A DNA stretch of 64,000 nt from the NCBI GenBank assembly GCA_903887775.1, contig CAISRB010000027.1:1-64000 (forward strand), given 5' to 3'. Source of the stretch: an uncultured Bacteroidales bacterium (GTDB taxonomy: Bacteria; Bacteroidota; Bacteroidia; Bacteroidales; FEN-979). The first letter of the stretch is position 1. The number at the start of each line of letters is the position of its first letter. Both the position numbers and the translations under genes were made by a program. The notes below the pieces were generated by a model. It was not told the origin of the DNA. It saw only the letters and a program-made list of their open reading frames with translations, and ran no database searches. Shown in pieces: positions 7,166 to 17,594 of this stretch.

Positions 7166-10100
7166 TTAATATTCATCCCAGCTTTTAATCTCAATGTCTT
7201 CCAGCTTCAGAGTGCAGAATGCCATGATGAAGGCATTGGCCAGATTGGCATTAGTGATAAGAGGGATATTGTAATCAACCGAGGTTCGGCGGATCAGGTA
7301 GTCGTTGTTCAGTTCCGTACGCGACAGGTTCTTCGGTATATTGATCACGAGGTCGATTTTACGCTCCCTGAGATAACCGAGAATATTGGGTTCGAGGTTT
7401 TCATCGGGCCAGTGAAGCACGGTTGCAGGGATCCCGAAAGATATCAGGAATTCAGCGGTCCCGGGAGTGGCATAAAGATTATACCCAAGTTCAAACAGTT
7501 TGCGGCATCCTTCGAGCAGGGTGGTCTTGGCCTTTGCAGGCCCGGTCGAAAGCATGATATTTTTACCGGGGATCCTGTACCCCACCGAAAGCATCGATTT
7601 GAGTATGGCTTCCGAAAAAGTGTCGCCTATGCAACCAACTTCTCCTGTTGAAGCCATATCGACACCAAGCACGGGATCGGCTTTGCTTAATCTGGAGAAA
7701 GAAAACTGCGGCGCTTTCACCCCGATATAGTCAAGGTCGAAAAGGGATTTATCTGGCTTCTCGAAAGGCAGTCCCAGCATGACCTGTGTGCCGATTTCGA
7801 TAAGGTTTGTTTTTAGGACCTTCGAAACGAAAGGAAAACTGCGTGAAGCCCGAAGATTGCATTCGATCACCTTGATGTCGTTGTTCTTTGCCAGGAACTG
7901 TATGTTGAAAGGCCCTGTGATATTAAGCGAACCTGCTATATCGCGGCTGATCCTCTTGATCCTTCTCACGGTTTCAATATACAATTTCTGGGGCGGGAAG
8001 ACTATGGTTGCATCGCCCGAATGAACACCGGCGAATTCAACATGTTCTGAGATGGCATATACGATGATCTCGCCTTTTCTTGCAATGGCATCGATCTCGA
8101 TCTCTTTTGCTTCCTGTATGAACTCGGAAACCACCACAGGATGTTCCTTCGAAACTTTTGCTGCAAGTTTCAGAAAGTATTCAAGCTCGTTGATGTTGGA
8201 AACCACATTCATCGCAGCCCCCGAAAGCACGTAAGAAGGCCTTACAAGAACGGGGAACCCTACCTTTTCTGCAAATTCCAGGATGTCTTCAAGGTTCGTA
8301 AGCTCCTGCCAGCGCGGCTGGTCGATATCCAGTGTATCTAGCAGGGTTGAGAATTTATGCCTGTCTTCGGCCCGGTCAATATCAACCGGGGAGGTTCCGA
8401 GTACAGGAACCCCCCGGGCATGCAACCTTAGCGCAAGGTTGTTCGGGATCTGTCCGCCCATCGAGATGATCACACCGGCCGGATTTTCAAGAGTGATGAT
8501 GTCCATCACCCTTTCAAATGACAGCTCGTCAAAATACAGGCGGTCGCAAAGATCGTAATCGGTGCTTACGGTCTCGGGGTTGTAGTTGATCATTACTGAA
8601 CGGTAACCTGCTTTTTGCACTGTCGTCAAAGCATTCACACTGCACCAGTCAAACTCAACGGAACTGCCGATACGGTAGGCTCCGGAACCCAGCACAATGA
8701 CTGCCCTTTGCAGGGATGAGGCATCGGATTTGTAATCGATATCATGTTCAGTTCCGCCATAAGTCATGTAAAGATAATTGGTGACCGCCGGGTACTCCGC
8801 GGCAAGAGTATCGATCTGCTTGACCACTGGCAGGATGCCACGTTTGATCCTGTGTTCCCTCACTACAAGCATATCTTTGCCGACCTCGGTCTTATCATGC
8901 TTCAATATCAGTCTTGCGATCTGGAAATCGGAAAATCCGAGACGTTTCGCTTCTTTCAGAAGATCATCCTGCAGCTCTTCCAGGGAGGCTGTGTGTGACA
9001 GGGACTGGCTGAGCCGGAAAATATTCTGAAGCTTGTATAAGAACCACCGGTCAATGCGGGTGAGTTCGCATATTCTGTCGACCGTAAACCCGGCTTCAAG
9101 AGCCTGGGCGATCACGAAGATCCTCATGTCGGTGGGTTCGGTAAGTTCGGTTTCAATAGCTTCAACTTCCAGGTCCTTATTCCCTACAAAGCCGTGCATC
9201 CCCTGCCCTATCATCCGCAGTCCCTTCTGAATAGCCTCTTCAAAAGTTCGGCCGATCGCCATGATCTCGCCTACACTTTTCATGCTGGAACCGATCTGTT
9301 TCGAAACCCCGCTGAACTTACCCAGGTCCCAGCGGGGGATCTTTACTACGATATAGTCAAGGGCGGGTTCAAAACAAGCGCTTGTGACTTTGGTCACCGA
9401 ATTTTTCAACTCATGGAGGCCGTAGCCAAGGCCCAGTTTGGCCGCCACAAAAGCCAGGGGATAGCCTGTTGCCTTTGAAGCCAGGGCTGATGACCTCGAC
9501 AGACGGGCATTGACCTCTATCACACGGTATTCCTCGGAATCGGGATTAAGTGCATACTGTATATTGCATTCGCCTATGATGCCGAGATGCCTGATGACCT
9601 TGATCGAAAGGTCCCTGAGCTTATAATACTCGGCATTTGTGAGGGTTTGTGAAGGAGCGACGACGATACTTTCGCCTGTATGAATCCCCAGGGGATCAAA
9701 ATTCTCCATATTGCAGACGGTGATACAGTTGTCGTAACAGTCGCGCACAACTTCGTATTCTATCTCTTTCCATCCCTTGAGCGATTCTTCAACGAGAATC
9801 TGGGGAGAATAGGAAAATGCTTTTGCGGATGCCACTTTCAATTCTTCTTCATCTCCGCTGAAACCACTCCCTTGTCCTCCAAGAGTAAAAGCAGCCCTGA
9901 TAATTACAGGGTACCCGATTTTGGAAGCTGCATCCAGGGCTGACTCCGTTGAATCCACTGCAAAACTGGAGGGGGTCTTAACGCCTATCTCCTGCAGTTT
10001 CTCAATAAACCTTTCCCTGTCTTCAGTATCGATGATGGTCTGAACGGGGGTTCCAAGAACCCTTACATGATATTTTTCAAGCACACCGGTCTGAAACAGC

Positions 10101-10411
10101 TTGATCCCGCAATTCAGGGCAGTCTGCCCGCCAAATGAAAGCAGTATGCCATCGGGTTTCTCTTTCTCAATCACCCTTTCAACGAAATCGGGAGTGACAG
10201 GTAGAAAATAAACCTTATCGGCGATCTCTTCGGATGTCTGGATCGTGGCAATGTTCGGGTTGACCAGAACCGTCAATATCCCTTCCTCTTTCAGCGCCTT
10301 CAGTGCCTGGGACCCTGAATAGTCAAACTCTCCCGCTTCACCTATTTTCAGTGCGCCTGAGCCAAGAATGATCACTTTTTGTATTTTTTCTGTTACCGGG
10401 CTTGTTGTCAT
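7166..10411 (-). CDS. carB: Carbamoyl phosphate synthase large subunit
   Basis: 1081 aa, the usual length. It has the duplicated architecture: two ATP-grasp halves each opening with an I-L-G-S-G-(A/P)-x-x-I-G motif (about residues 14 and 565), an allosteric methylglyoxal-synthase-like domain at the C-terminus, and the conserved [20 protein letters not shown] block. It makes carbamoyl phosphate from bicarbonate, 2 ATP and ammonia channelled from CarA, feeding pyrimidine and arginine synthesis in the cytoplasm. Its ATG overlaps the carA stop by 4 nt (ATGA), so the subunits are translationally coupled. It ends convergently 28 nt from the sulfatase. Confidence 0.97.
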   Translation of the reverse strand: MTTSPVTEKIQKVIILGSGALKIGEAGEFDYSGSQALKALKEEGILTVLVNPNIATIQTSEEIADKVYFLPVTPDFVERVIEKEKPDGILLSFGGQTALNCGIKLFQTGVLEKYHVRVLGTPVQTIIDTEDRERFIEKLQEIGVKTPSSFAVDSTESALDAASKIGYPVIIRAAFTLGGQGSGFSGDEEELKVASAKAFSYSPQILVEESLKGWKEIEYEVVRDCYDNCITVCNMENFDPLGIHTGESIVVAPSQTLTNAEYYKLRDLSIKVIRHLGIIGECNIQYALNPDSEEYRVIEVNARLSRSSALASKATGYPLAFVAAKLGLGYGLHELKNSVTKVTSACFEPALDYIVVKIPRWDLGKFSGVSKQIGSSMKSVGEIMAIGRTFEEAIQKGLRMIGQGMHGFVGNKDLEVEAIETELTEPTDMRIFVIAQALEAGFTVDRICELTRIDRWFLYKLQNIFRLSQSLSHTASLEELQDDLLKEAKRLGFSDFQIARLILKHDKTEVGKDMLVVREHRIKRGILPVVKQIDTLAAEYPAVTNYLYMTYGGTEHDIDYKSDASSLQRAVIVLGSGAYRIGSSVEFDWCSVNALTTVQKAGYRSVMINYNPETVSTDYDLCDRLYFDELSFERVMDIITLENPAGVIISMGGQIPNNLALRLHARGVPVLGTSPVDIDRAEDRHKFSTLLDTLDIDQPRWQELTNLEDILEFAEKVGFPVLVRPSYVLSGAAMNVVSNINELEYFLKLAAKVSKEHPVVVSEFIQEAKEIEIDAIARKGEIIVYAISEHVEFAGVHSGDATIVFPPQKLYIETVRRIKRISRDIAGSLNITGPFNIQFLAKNNDIKVIECNLRASRSFPFVSKVLKTNLIEIGTQVMLGLPFEKPDKSLFDLDYIGVKAPQFSFSRLSKADPVLGVDMASTGEVGCIGDTFSEAILKSMLSVGYRIPGKNIMLSTGPAKAKTTLLEGCRKLFELGYNLYATPGTAEFLISFGIPATVLHWPDENLEPNILGYLRERKIDLVINIPKNLSRTELNNDYLIRRTSVDYNIPLITNANLANAFIMAFCTLKLEDIEIKSWDEY

Positions 10412-11490
10412 TTCTTATTGCCTTTCTCGATCAATCTGTAAAACTCATCAAACAGGAACTTTGTATCATTGGGACCGCCCGAAGCTTCGGGATGAAACTG
10501 GGTGGAGAAGAAGGGTTTTGTTTTATGCCGGATCCCTTCATTAGTGTTGTCGTTGAGATTAATAAAATAAGGTTCCCATTCTTCTCCCAGGGTTTCATTA
10601 TCCACAGCAAAGCCATGGTTCTGGCTTGTTATGTAGGCCCGGTTCGTACCGACCTTTAACACTGGCTGGTTATATCCCCTGTGGCCATATTTGAGCTTAT
10701 AAGTTCGGGCACCTCCTGCAATCGATAGCAGCTGGTTCCCGAGGCAAATCCCGAATACCGGCGTATCCCTCTCAAGCGCTTTTGCAAGGTGCATGATGGT
10801 TGGGGCGCACAGCTGGGGATCGCCCGGACCGTTCGAGAGTACCAGTCCCTGATAATCCTCATTCGTAAAATCATAATCCCATGGCACCCTCTTTACGGTA
10901 ACACCAAGGTCGATAAGACAACGAAGTATGTTGTTCTTCACCCCGCAGTCAACCAATATAATTTTTTGATCATTCCCCTGATAAACCAGGGGTTTTGGGA
11001 TGCTGACCATCGCCACGAGGTTTTCTTTATTGGGATCATGGAAGTCGACTTCACCTTTTGAGGAGGAAATGATCTTACCCAGCATGGTTCCTTTTTCGCG
11101 AAGGTGTTTTGTCAGCGCCCTGGTATCGATCCCGTATAATCCCGGGATGTTATTTTCGCTGAGCCAGTCGGAAAGACTTTTCATAGCATTCCAGTGGCTG
11201 TAATTCACTGAATAATCAGAGATGATCAGACCGGTGATATGCACGTGGTCCGATTCAAAAAATTTCGAAAGCCCTTTTTCAAAGCGATCGCGGGGCACTC
11301 CGTAGTTCCCGATCAGCGGGAAGGTAAGTACCAGGATTTGTCCCTTGTAGGAAGGATCGGTAAGACTTTCGGGATAACCGGTCATGGCTGTATTGAACAC
11401 CACTTCCCCTGCAACTGAACAGTCGGCACCGAATTGTTTCCCCTCCAGCCTGGTACCATCATCGAGTACCAGATAACTTTTATTATTCAT
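10408..11490 (-). CDS. carA: Carbamoyl phosphate synthase small (glutaminase) subunit
   Basis: 360 aa from the ATG at 11490 ([13 protein letters not shown]), preferred over an upstream in-frame start at 11520 that lies inside the mannosidase gene. The N-terminal CPSase_sm domain is followed by a class I glutamine amidotransferase with the nucleophile Cys in F-G-I-C-L-G-N-Q and the H-P-E motif near the C-terminus (F-H-P-E-A-S-G-G-P). It hydrolyses glutamine and passes ammonia to CarB. Its start overlaps the upstream GH38 stop by 8 nt and its end overlaps carB by 4 nt, an unusual coupling of a housekeeping enzyme to a glycan-degradation gene. Confidence 0.96.
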   Translation of the reverse strand: MNNKSYLVLDDGTRLEGKQFGADCSVAGEVVFNTAMTGYPESLTDPSYKGQILVLTFPLIGNYGVPRDRFEKGLSKFFESDHVHITGLIISDYSVNYSHWNAMKSLSDWLSENNIPGLYGIDTRALTKHLREKGTMLGKIISSSKGEVDFHDPNKENLVAMVSIPKPLVYQGNDQKIILVDCGVKNNILRCLIDLGVTVKRVPWDYDFTNEDYQGLVLSNGPGDPQLCAPTIMHLAKALERDTPVFGICLGNQLLSIAGGARTYKLKYGHRGYNQPVLKVGTNRAYITSQNHGFAVDNETLGEEWEPYFINLNDNTNEGIRHKTKPFFSTQFHPEASGGPNDTKFLFDEFYRLIEKGNKK

Positions 11491-14400
11491 TCCATGACAG
11501 TTTGATAAATACTGTTTCAAAAGCTGCGATCTTCAGTTCTCCCGGAAGCGGCGAAATTTCTTCGCCAAGAACATTCACCCTGGAAGCCCTGATGTTTTTC
11601 TTCTTTATCGCCGGATCTGAATCGTCTGTTTTCAGCAGCGACAAAGGGTCGAAAGTGGCTGATTGGCCAGCGGTTTCACGCAGCTGGTACAGCACACCCT
11701 TATGATCATTGGCAGGTAAAGCATTCAAAAGTAAAACGTTTTGCGGAATATTCGCCATAAAGGCTTTCTTTGTCGCTTTGTTATTATCCTTGCCAGCCGG
11801 GGGCAAGACCCTGGCAAGCAAAGGCACACGGGAAGCCCAGGCGAAACGTGCAGCTTCGTCGTTCGCCACTGAAAAGCCTGAGGTGATCTGGTAACTCCAC
11901 CTCAACTCCCCTTCCTGGCTCGCCAGGAAATTGGTAGTCCAGTAATTGTTCAGGACCCAGGAATAGATCACAGGGGCCGGTTTCTGAACAACAGCTGAGA
12001 ACTTGCCGAGGTTGAGATCTCCAAGTTGTACTATCGGGATCTCGGGCGAAACAAAAATCACGCCGCAGCTGTCATCGTTAAGCGAAACATAATTCTGTAT
12101 CCCCTGCCAATCTGTGGCTGATCCGTTAATCTGATCTTTTCCAGCCTCGACCACGGCCCCTGCGACTTCATAAGACAGCTTGTTTTTGTTGTTCATTCTG
12201 AAGGGAAAAGAAACATACACTCCTTCCGGGTCAGTGACCGCAATTTTTTTCATCGAATACCTGAACTCGATTTTTTTCTCAGTGCTGTAAAGCCTGATCT
12301 CGCATTGTATCCCGTCGCTGGTTGCGCAACCGGGAAGCTGGCCTGTAAGTGTTAAACTTGTCCACACCGGCCCTTTGGTTACACCTGAAACTTTGATATT
12401 TCCCCAGGTTTTTCTTTTATATTCTTCAAGGTGCCCCTTCGAGATCTGCTCCCGGTTTTTTCCGAGGGTCTCGTAAATAAATTCCCCGAAGCCATATTGC
12501 GCAGCTTTATCAACAAGTTCCCGATGAATGTCTTTATCGTACAGGCTGATTATCCTGCCCGAATCCTTATCAATTTTTAAAACATACCACTGGTTCTCGA
12601 GGCTCCCTGTAAATTTCGACAGGACCGGGTGCATGAATGGTTCATTCAAAACCAGGATGCGGTATGTATTGTATCCCATAGGTGGTAGGTTGCGGGCAAA
12701 AACAGTCCAATAATTGCCTTCGGGCCGTTCACCCGAGACTTGTATTTTCACTTCGTTATTTTCGTCATCAATCATTCTGAACTGCCTGTCGGCCGGGAGT
12801 AACTGCTGATCGATATACATGTTCACATTCCCGCTCCGGTTCCAGCTAAGTGTATTGATTACCGAAACAGAAGCTGCTTTTTGAAAAGACGGCAGATAAT
12901 CCTGTACGCAACCCATGACTTCCTCACGCAGTATCCTGTTTTTCTTCACGGCCTCCCAAACGTATGAAAGTTTTTCGCCAAGCTGGACTACACTGTTTTC
13001 GCATAAAGGGTCAGAAATGCTTTCGGCTGCGCCAAAGGTATGTTCATCATAGAAAGCCAGGTCTTCAAAAATCTGCTGATGGAGGTCCCAAATATGCCGG
13101 CCCGTTTCAGAGCCCATGATCCCGGCAATGGCCATCAGCCCGTTATTCGCAATAAAGTCAGCATGGGCCATTCTTGCATAGGCTGTAGTAAGCGCGGCCG
13201 ATCCGAATCCGTCGATCCACCAGTCGGGCCAGGCTCCCCGCACAACCGGCAGTTCCGAAGCATGCTTTTCTTTAACCTGGTCAAGAAATTCAGAGACTGT
13301 AGCCAGCCGCAGTTCAGGCCAAACGTACGTTTCATTCCATTCTTTAACGATATTGCAGGCCGTTGTTGAAGGAGGCGAGTTATCGGTTTGATATCCGCTG
13401 AATTGTATGGCATATTCATTGAAAGGATATCCCTTGCCTGAAATTTCAGCCAGGTGCCTGAACAGGTTTTTCTCGAGTGACTCCGTATTATTGATGATAC
13501 CCAGGGTATTGCCACACATATAATGTTCTGGGCGGTTTACGATAATTTTCCTGCCTGAGGGGCTTTCCCACCAGAAAGTAGTGGGCCGGCCAAAGGGCCT
13601 CAATGCCCTGTCGGTATTCTGTCCCATATTCAGGTAGTCAATACCTGCGCCGCTGAGGTAATCAACCAGGCACCAGGGAACCCCGTTAATATCATCCTGC
13701 ATCGCAGCTTTCACCCTAAAGCCCAGGCTGCGGAAATAGTTAACAGGCTGAAGTGAGGCTGCAATGCTGGCTTCATCGGCCAGGTCGGAAGAATTCAGGT
13801 ACAAGCCCGTGAGCTCTATCCTGCTTTCCGAGGCCCTGCGTTTCAAACGCCCGATCTGCGAAGCAGGCCTGGTTTTAAGATATTCGTTCAGCGCCCAGGA
13901 AGTTTCGCAAGTCCACCTGAATCTGGCCGCATCAGGAAAAGAATCGGTCTGGTCGCAATAATCCAGCGCATAATCGATATACCTGAGGTGCTCGGGAAGG
14001 ATCTCGGTCTGTGGCCTGGTGTACCCTATATCGGTATGTGTATGCTGAACGAAGAAGATCTTCCACGGCCTGATATGATGCAAAGTAATCTCTTTCTGGA
14101 CATCAGGCCTTCCTTCTATGCTGATCTTCAGGTTCTGTTTCTGTCCCACGGCTGTTTCCGGAAAGAGAAGCCTGATTTTATTATAGCCAGGAAGAAGAGT
14201 GAGCCGGCTGATCTTCCCGTCGTTCTGCTCAATAGTCGTCTTTACAGGATCTCCGGGATGGATAAACTCTGCAATGACAGAAAAATAATTTATGTTATCA
14301 GCTCCGCGGATGAGTGCGTCCTGCTGGTCCAGGGTGGTTTTTTCTGCCACGCCTGTTTCAAATGTCATATACCAGGTACGGCTGCCTGCCGATTCCCCGC

Positions 14401-14917
14401 TTACTTTCAGGCTCTGCCTTTCGCCTTTTCTGATAAGCGCTGACGGCACGGTAAGAAAGGCATAGCCCATGGGATCATTGTATTTATCGAGCATTACAGG
14501 ACTGAAGGTCAGGGATATTCCGTCAGCCCCGTTCACTGTCCATCTTTGTTTATCTGAAACCGGTGGATTTGAAAATTCCAGGCAATATTTTCCGTTCAGG
14601 AACAGCTTATAGGAATGGCTGTCAGGATTTGCATCCATCCCGAACATCCATATAAATTGAGAAGAATCTGAAGAAAGTCCTGAAGGTACTTTCTCTGTCT
14701 CCCACTCGATGAATTGCAATGAATCTTCAGAACGCACCAACAGTGAAGTTCTCACATCCGGTTCAGGAGAATGATAAACGAAACCACCTCCCCGTACTGA
14801 GCAATCCCATCCCATGAAAAATGCTGAAGGCCAGCCTGTCTTCTCAACGGCAAACAAGCCTTTTGAGGCTAACAGCAGAAGTAGGGCCAGTCCCAGGCAA
14901 ACTGATCGTTTACTCAT
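11483..14917 (-). CDS. Secreted GH38-family alpha-mannosidase
   Basis: 1144 aa with signal peptide (about 1-23). After an N-terminal beta-rich region, the GH38 core starts near residue 285 with the zinc motif Q-H-T-H-T-D-I-G-Y-T (H292, H294, D296); the likely nucleophile Asp lies in M-Q-D-D-I-N-G (408-409). The long C-terminal part is the beta-sandwich typical of GH38. These enzymes hydrolyse alpha-mannosides from N-glycans or mannose polymers, probably in the periplasm here. It overlaps the GH29 stop by 8 nt (ATGAGTAA) and the carA start by 8 nt. It is long for the family because of the extra N-terminal module. Confidence 0.85.
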   Translation of the reverse strand: MSKRSVCLGLALLLLLASKGLFAVEKTGWPSAFFMGWDCSVRGGGFVYHSPEPDVRTSLLVRSEDSLQFIEWETEKVPSGLSSDSSQFIWMFGMDANPDSHSYKLFLNGKYCLEFSNPPVSDKQRWTVNGADGISLTFSPVMLDKYNDPMGYAFLTVPSALIRKGERQSLKVSGESAGSRTWYMTFETGVAEKTTLDQQDALIRGADNINYFSVIAEFIHPGDPVKTTIEQNDGKISRLTLLPGYNKIRLLFPETAVGQKQNLKISIEGRPDVQKEITLHHIRPWKIFFVQHTHTDIGYTRPQTEILPEHLRYIDYALDYCDQTDSFPDAARFRWTCETSWALNEYLKTRPASQIGRLKRRASESRIELTGLYLNSSDLADEASIAASLQPVNYFRSLGFRVKAAMQDDINGVPWCLVDYLSGAGIDYLNMGQNTDRALRPFGRPTTFWWESPSGRKIIVNRPEHYMCGNTLGIINNTESLEKNLFRHLAEISGKGYPFNEYAIQFSGYQTDNSPPSTTACNIVKEWNETYVWPELRLATVSEFLDQVKEKHASELPVVRGAWPDWWIDGFGSAALTTAYARMAHADFIANNGLMAIAGIMGSETGRHIWDLHQQIFEDLAFYDEHTFGAAESISDPLCENSVVQLGEKLSYVWEAVKKNRILREEVMGCVQDYLPSFQKAASVSVINTLSWNRSGNVNMYIDQQLLPADRQFRMIDDENNEVKIQVSGERPEGNYWTVFARNLPPMGYNTYRILVLNEPFMHPVLSKFTGSLENQWYVLKIDKDSGRIISLYDKDIHRELVDKAAQYGFGEFIYETLGKNREQISKGHLEEYKRKTWGNIKVSGVTKGPVWTSLTLTGQLPGCATSDGIQCEIRLYSTEKKIEFRYSMKKIAVTDPEGVYVSFPFRMNNKNKLSYEVAGAVVEAGKDQINGSATDWQGIQNYVSLNDDSCGVIFVSPEIPIVQLGDLNLGKFSAVVQKPAPVIYSWVLNNYWTTNFLASQEGELRWSYQITSGFSVANDEAARFAWASRVPLLARVLPPAGKDNNKATKKAFMANIPQNVLLLNALPANDHKGVLYQLRETAGQSATFDPLSLLKTDDSDPAIKKKNIRASRVNVLGEEISPLPGELKIAAFETVFIKLSWNE

Positions 14918-16958
14918 GGAACAGAGTTTCTTTCCTTACGGGGGTTTTTGGCATTCCCCGGCTTTCTATATAAAGCTGCAGATCGGCGCTTCCGGTACGC
15001 TGAAGGTACTCAACCCTGATGGCGTGATATCCTGCATTCATTCCTACTTCCGCACTCTTTTCCTGAATTCCGTGAAGACCGTCGTTATTGATCCATAACC
15101 GTTCGTCAAGAAAGAGTTTGCTCCCATCATCTGATGCAAGGCTGAAACGGTACAAAGCCCGCCTGGGGACTTTTATAAAACCAAAATAATAGATTGCAAA
15201 ATTTTCATTTCGTTTTTTCGGAGCCAAAGTGATGGTATCCACTACTCCGAAAACCCATTGCTGCATTTTTTTGAAATTTGGTATATTGTCCCATTCGCCT
15301 TCAAAATACCTGTACGAGAGCCCGGGTTTGAGATCGGAAACTGCTCTTGCGACTGTGGGTACTTTCAGTTTGAAAAACCTGCTGCTGGTCCCGCTTACAG
15401 GTTTTCCGTCCCTGAAACACCTTGCATTTACAGTACATTCGTTATACAGGTTAAAAGGACCTTTATACAGGACTGCGCCGGAATCAACCGGTCTGATGGA
15501 ATCGCTGATCGAAAATTTTATCTTAACATTCGGACGTGAGGAAGCGAGAGTGACCTTCAGGGAATCAACCAGGCTGGAATAATCAGCAAGGATCTCAGGA
15601 GGATTGGTAAAATCAGGTTCCCCCTTAAGTTCGAGCACAACAACAGAATTGATACTGTCGGGAGCAACTTTTGGAAGTGCAATGGTGATTGCATCATTTT
15701 TTCTGCCAGTTTTAAGTTTTGGGTGGTCCGCAGAAGAAAGCAGGAAGGCCTTGTTCACTTTATTCATACAGCCTTCGACAATAAGTTGCCCGTCTTCAGG
15801 CCAGTTAAAGACATGGAGGTAAAGCCTGAAGCCGCCTTTTATTGATTTCATCGAACACCTGCCCCAGGGGGTCGAACTCAAAGGGCTGGCCGAGGTACCG
15901 TATACCGATTCGGAATTTAACTTCATCCATTTACCGATATCCCTTAGCCTGTCGATGCTCTCTGAAGGGAACGTGCCAAGAGCTGTCGGACCGACATTAA
16001 GCAGGTAATTGCCGCCTTTCGAGACAATATCTGCCAGCATACGAATCAGTTCTTTTGAGCTTTTAAAATTATGGTCGTGGCTGTTATATCCCCAGTGATC
16101 GTTCATGGTCATGCAGGTTTCCCAGTCAGTGCCTGGCAATCCTGTGGCAGGAATCTGCTGCTCCGGAGTTCCGAAATCGCCACCGAACATACCCTGTTTG
16201 GTCAGACCTTCCATATCAAGCCGGCCAGCGCCCACACGGTTATTGATAATAATGGAAGGCTGAAGGGTTCTTACATAATTGTATAAATCAAGACCCCGGG
16301 TCTGGTTCCAGGTCGATTCCCATTCCCCGTCGAACCATAGCACTCCGATATCACCATACTGAGTCAGAAGTTCTTTAAGTTCTGCCTTCATATAAGCCAC
16401 ATATTTATTATAATCGGCATCCTCAACGCCGCGGTCCTTCTCCCATTCCCTGCGGGGAAGGTAATCGGGATGATGCCAGTCCATTATCGAATAATAAAAA
16501 CAAAACCTTAGTCCATACTTTTTACACGCAGCCGCAAGCTCCTTCATAGGTTCACGCTGAAACGGTGTTTTCATAATGTTAAAATCGGTCTGCCTGGTAT
16601 CGAACATACAGAAACCATCATGGTGTTTCGAGGTTATCACAATATATTTCATGCCAGCATCTCTGGCTGCTTTCACCCATTCATCGGCATTAAAATTCAC
16701 CGGGTTGAACTTTGGCATAAACGAATTATAAGTTTCGAGGGGTATCTCTGCTGAAGTACGGATCCATTCCCCATAACCGGTCTTATCATTCCAGGTCCCT
16801 GCCGGAACGGCATAAAGGCCCCAGTGAATGAACATTCCAAACCGGGCTTCGCGCCACCATTGCATGCGGGAATTATGCTCAGCCGTTGTTTCTTTCTGTG
16901 CAAAAAGCCAGGGAACAAGGCAAAAAGAAAATAATATCAGGATTAGTGATCGTTTCAT
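14910..16958 (-). CDS. Secreted GH29 alpha-L-fucosidase with C-terminal PA14-like domain
   Basis: 682 aa with signal peptide (about 1-20). The GH29 barrel is evident from W-W-R-E-A-R-F-G-M-F-I-H-W-G (35-47), S-K-H-H-D-G-F (110-116) and the nucleophile Asp210 in V-L-W-F-D-G-E-W. A short chitobiase-C-like beta domain (about 455-535) and a PA14-like carbohydrate-binding module (about 540-675, including S-D-D-G-S-K-L-F-L) follow. It releases alpha-L-fucose from glycans. First gene of the GH29-GH38-carA-carB chain; no clear TAnnTTTG box was found in the 200 nt upstream, so its promoter is uncertain. Confidence 0.9.
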   Translation of the reverse strand: MKRSLILILFSFCLVPWLFAQKETTAEHNSRMQWWREARFGMFIHWGLYAVPAGTWNDKTGYGEWIRTSAEIPLETYNSFMPKFNPVNFNADEWVKAARDAGMKYIVITSKHHDGFCMFDTRQTDFNIMKTPFQREPMKELAAACKKYGLRFCFYYSIMDWHHPDYLPRREWEKDRGVEDADYNKYVAYMKAELKELLTQYGDIGVLWFDGEWESTWNQTRGLDLYNYVRTLQPSIIINNRVGAGRLDMEGLTKQGMFGGDFGTPEQQIPATGLPGTDWETCMTMNDHWGYNSHDHNFKSSKELIRMLADIVSKGGNYLLNVGPTALGTFPSESIDRLRDIGKWMKLNSESVYGTSASPLSSTPWGRCSMKSIKGGFRLYLHVFNWPEDGQLIVEGCMNKVNKAFLLSSADHPKLKTGRKNDAITIALPKVAPDSINSVVVLELKGEPDFTNPPEILADYSSLVDSLKVTLASSRPNVKIKFSISDSIRPVDSGAVLYKGPFNLYNECTVNARCFRDGKPVSGTSSRFFKLKVPTVARAVSDLKPGLSYRYFEGEWDNIPNFKKMQQWVFGVVDTITLAPKKRNENFAIYYFGFIKVPRRALYRFSLASDDGSKLFLDERLWINNDGLHGIQEKSAEVGMNAGYHAIRVEYLQRTGSADLQLYIESRGMPKTPVRKETLFHE

Positions 16959-17089
16959 TGGTATATCTTGTTTGAGAAGTATAATATTTATCCGGCGATA
17001 AAATTATAAAATCTGACCTTTAGAAACTAACTTCGTGAGATCAAAAAGCTGCTTTGTTCATTACTTCTTTTCAAGGCAAAGAAAACCCT

Positions 17090-17118
17090 GAACCGAAAAA
17101 TCATTCTGCCTTCGGTTC
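17090..17118 (-). terminator. Hairpin, possible terminator of the small hypothetical gene
   Basis: GAACCGAA (17090-17097) and TTCGGTTC (17111-17118) form a perfect 8-bp stem with a 13-nt loop, 46 nt past the stop of the hypothetical gene at 17164. On the - strand the stem is followed by a short purine run and then TTTTCTTT, so it is a weak rho-independent terminator rather than a textbook one. Confidence 0.4.
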
Positions 17119-17163
17119 TTTATAATTTAATGCGGATGCATTAATTGAGCAGGCTAAATCTTA

Positions 17164-17484
17164 TTACATAGGCACCTCGACGATGACCACCTGGTCACCA
17201 GGCTGGACATTATTTACCGGATCTGTAAAAAATGCAGATTCAGCCAATAATTGACCAGGCACAGGGTTAGGTTGGACCGGGGGTTTTGGCGGAGCAATGC
17301 ATTTGCCCATTTTCCAGATGGTGGTCCCGCCCGGCTTTGTGACCTTAAAACCCTTCTGGTACAAGATCTGAATAATATCGATAGGGCGACAGGCGGCAAA
17401 ATCAATTTTAGTAAAAGACTGAGATGCTGCCAGATTCGAATTCTGATCGAGGATGTAAACAGTTAGATTTCCGATTACTGCCAT
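17164..17484 (-). CDS. Hypothetical protein, 106 aa
   Basis: Not recognised. ATG 17484 opens a 106-aa frame. Residues 1-55 look folded (alternating hydrophobic strands and an R-P-I-D-I-I-Q-I-L helix), then a Pro-rich linker with P-P-K-P-P-V-Q-P-N-P around 66-77 leads to a short hydrophobic, acidic C-terminus ending V-V-I-V-E-V-P-M. No signal peptide or membrane helix. It is divergent from the large sensor kinase and followed by a hairpin, which supports a real transcription unit. The Pro-rich linker separating two small modules recalls adaptor proteins, but this is only an impression. Confidence 0.5.
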   Translation of the reverse strand: MAVIGNLTVYILDQNSNLAASQSFTKIDFAACRPIDIIQILYQKGFKVTKPGGTTIWKMGKCIAPPKPPVQPNPVPGQLLAESAFFTDPVNNVQPGDQVVIVEVPM

Positions 17485-17547
17485 ATATCAATATTTAGGT
17501 TAAATTTTGCTATAAATTTATGAAATATCCAGCAAAAAGCAATATTA

Positions 17548-17578
17548 TTTGAGAAAAACTCAATTTGTTATACCTTTG
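17548..17578 (+). promoter_or_regulatory. Bacteroidota-type promoter of the propeller sensor kinase
   Basis: TTTG (17548-17551), exactly 19 nt, then TACCTTTG (17571-17578): a perfect match to the Bacteroides consensus TTTG-N19-TAnnTTTG. The kinase ATG follows at 17595, so the leader would be only about 10 nt. Confidence 0.65.
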
Positions 17579-17594
17579 ATCTCTAATTGAATTA

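Noticed and set aside
16959-17163. tRNA or small RNA gene in the 200-nt gap before GH29
   Set aside because: No cloverleaf or T-psi-C/D-loop pattern; only the 8-bp hairpin reported above.
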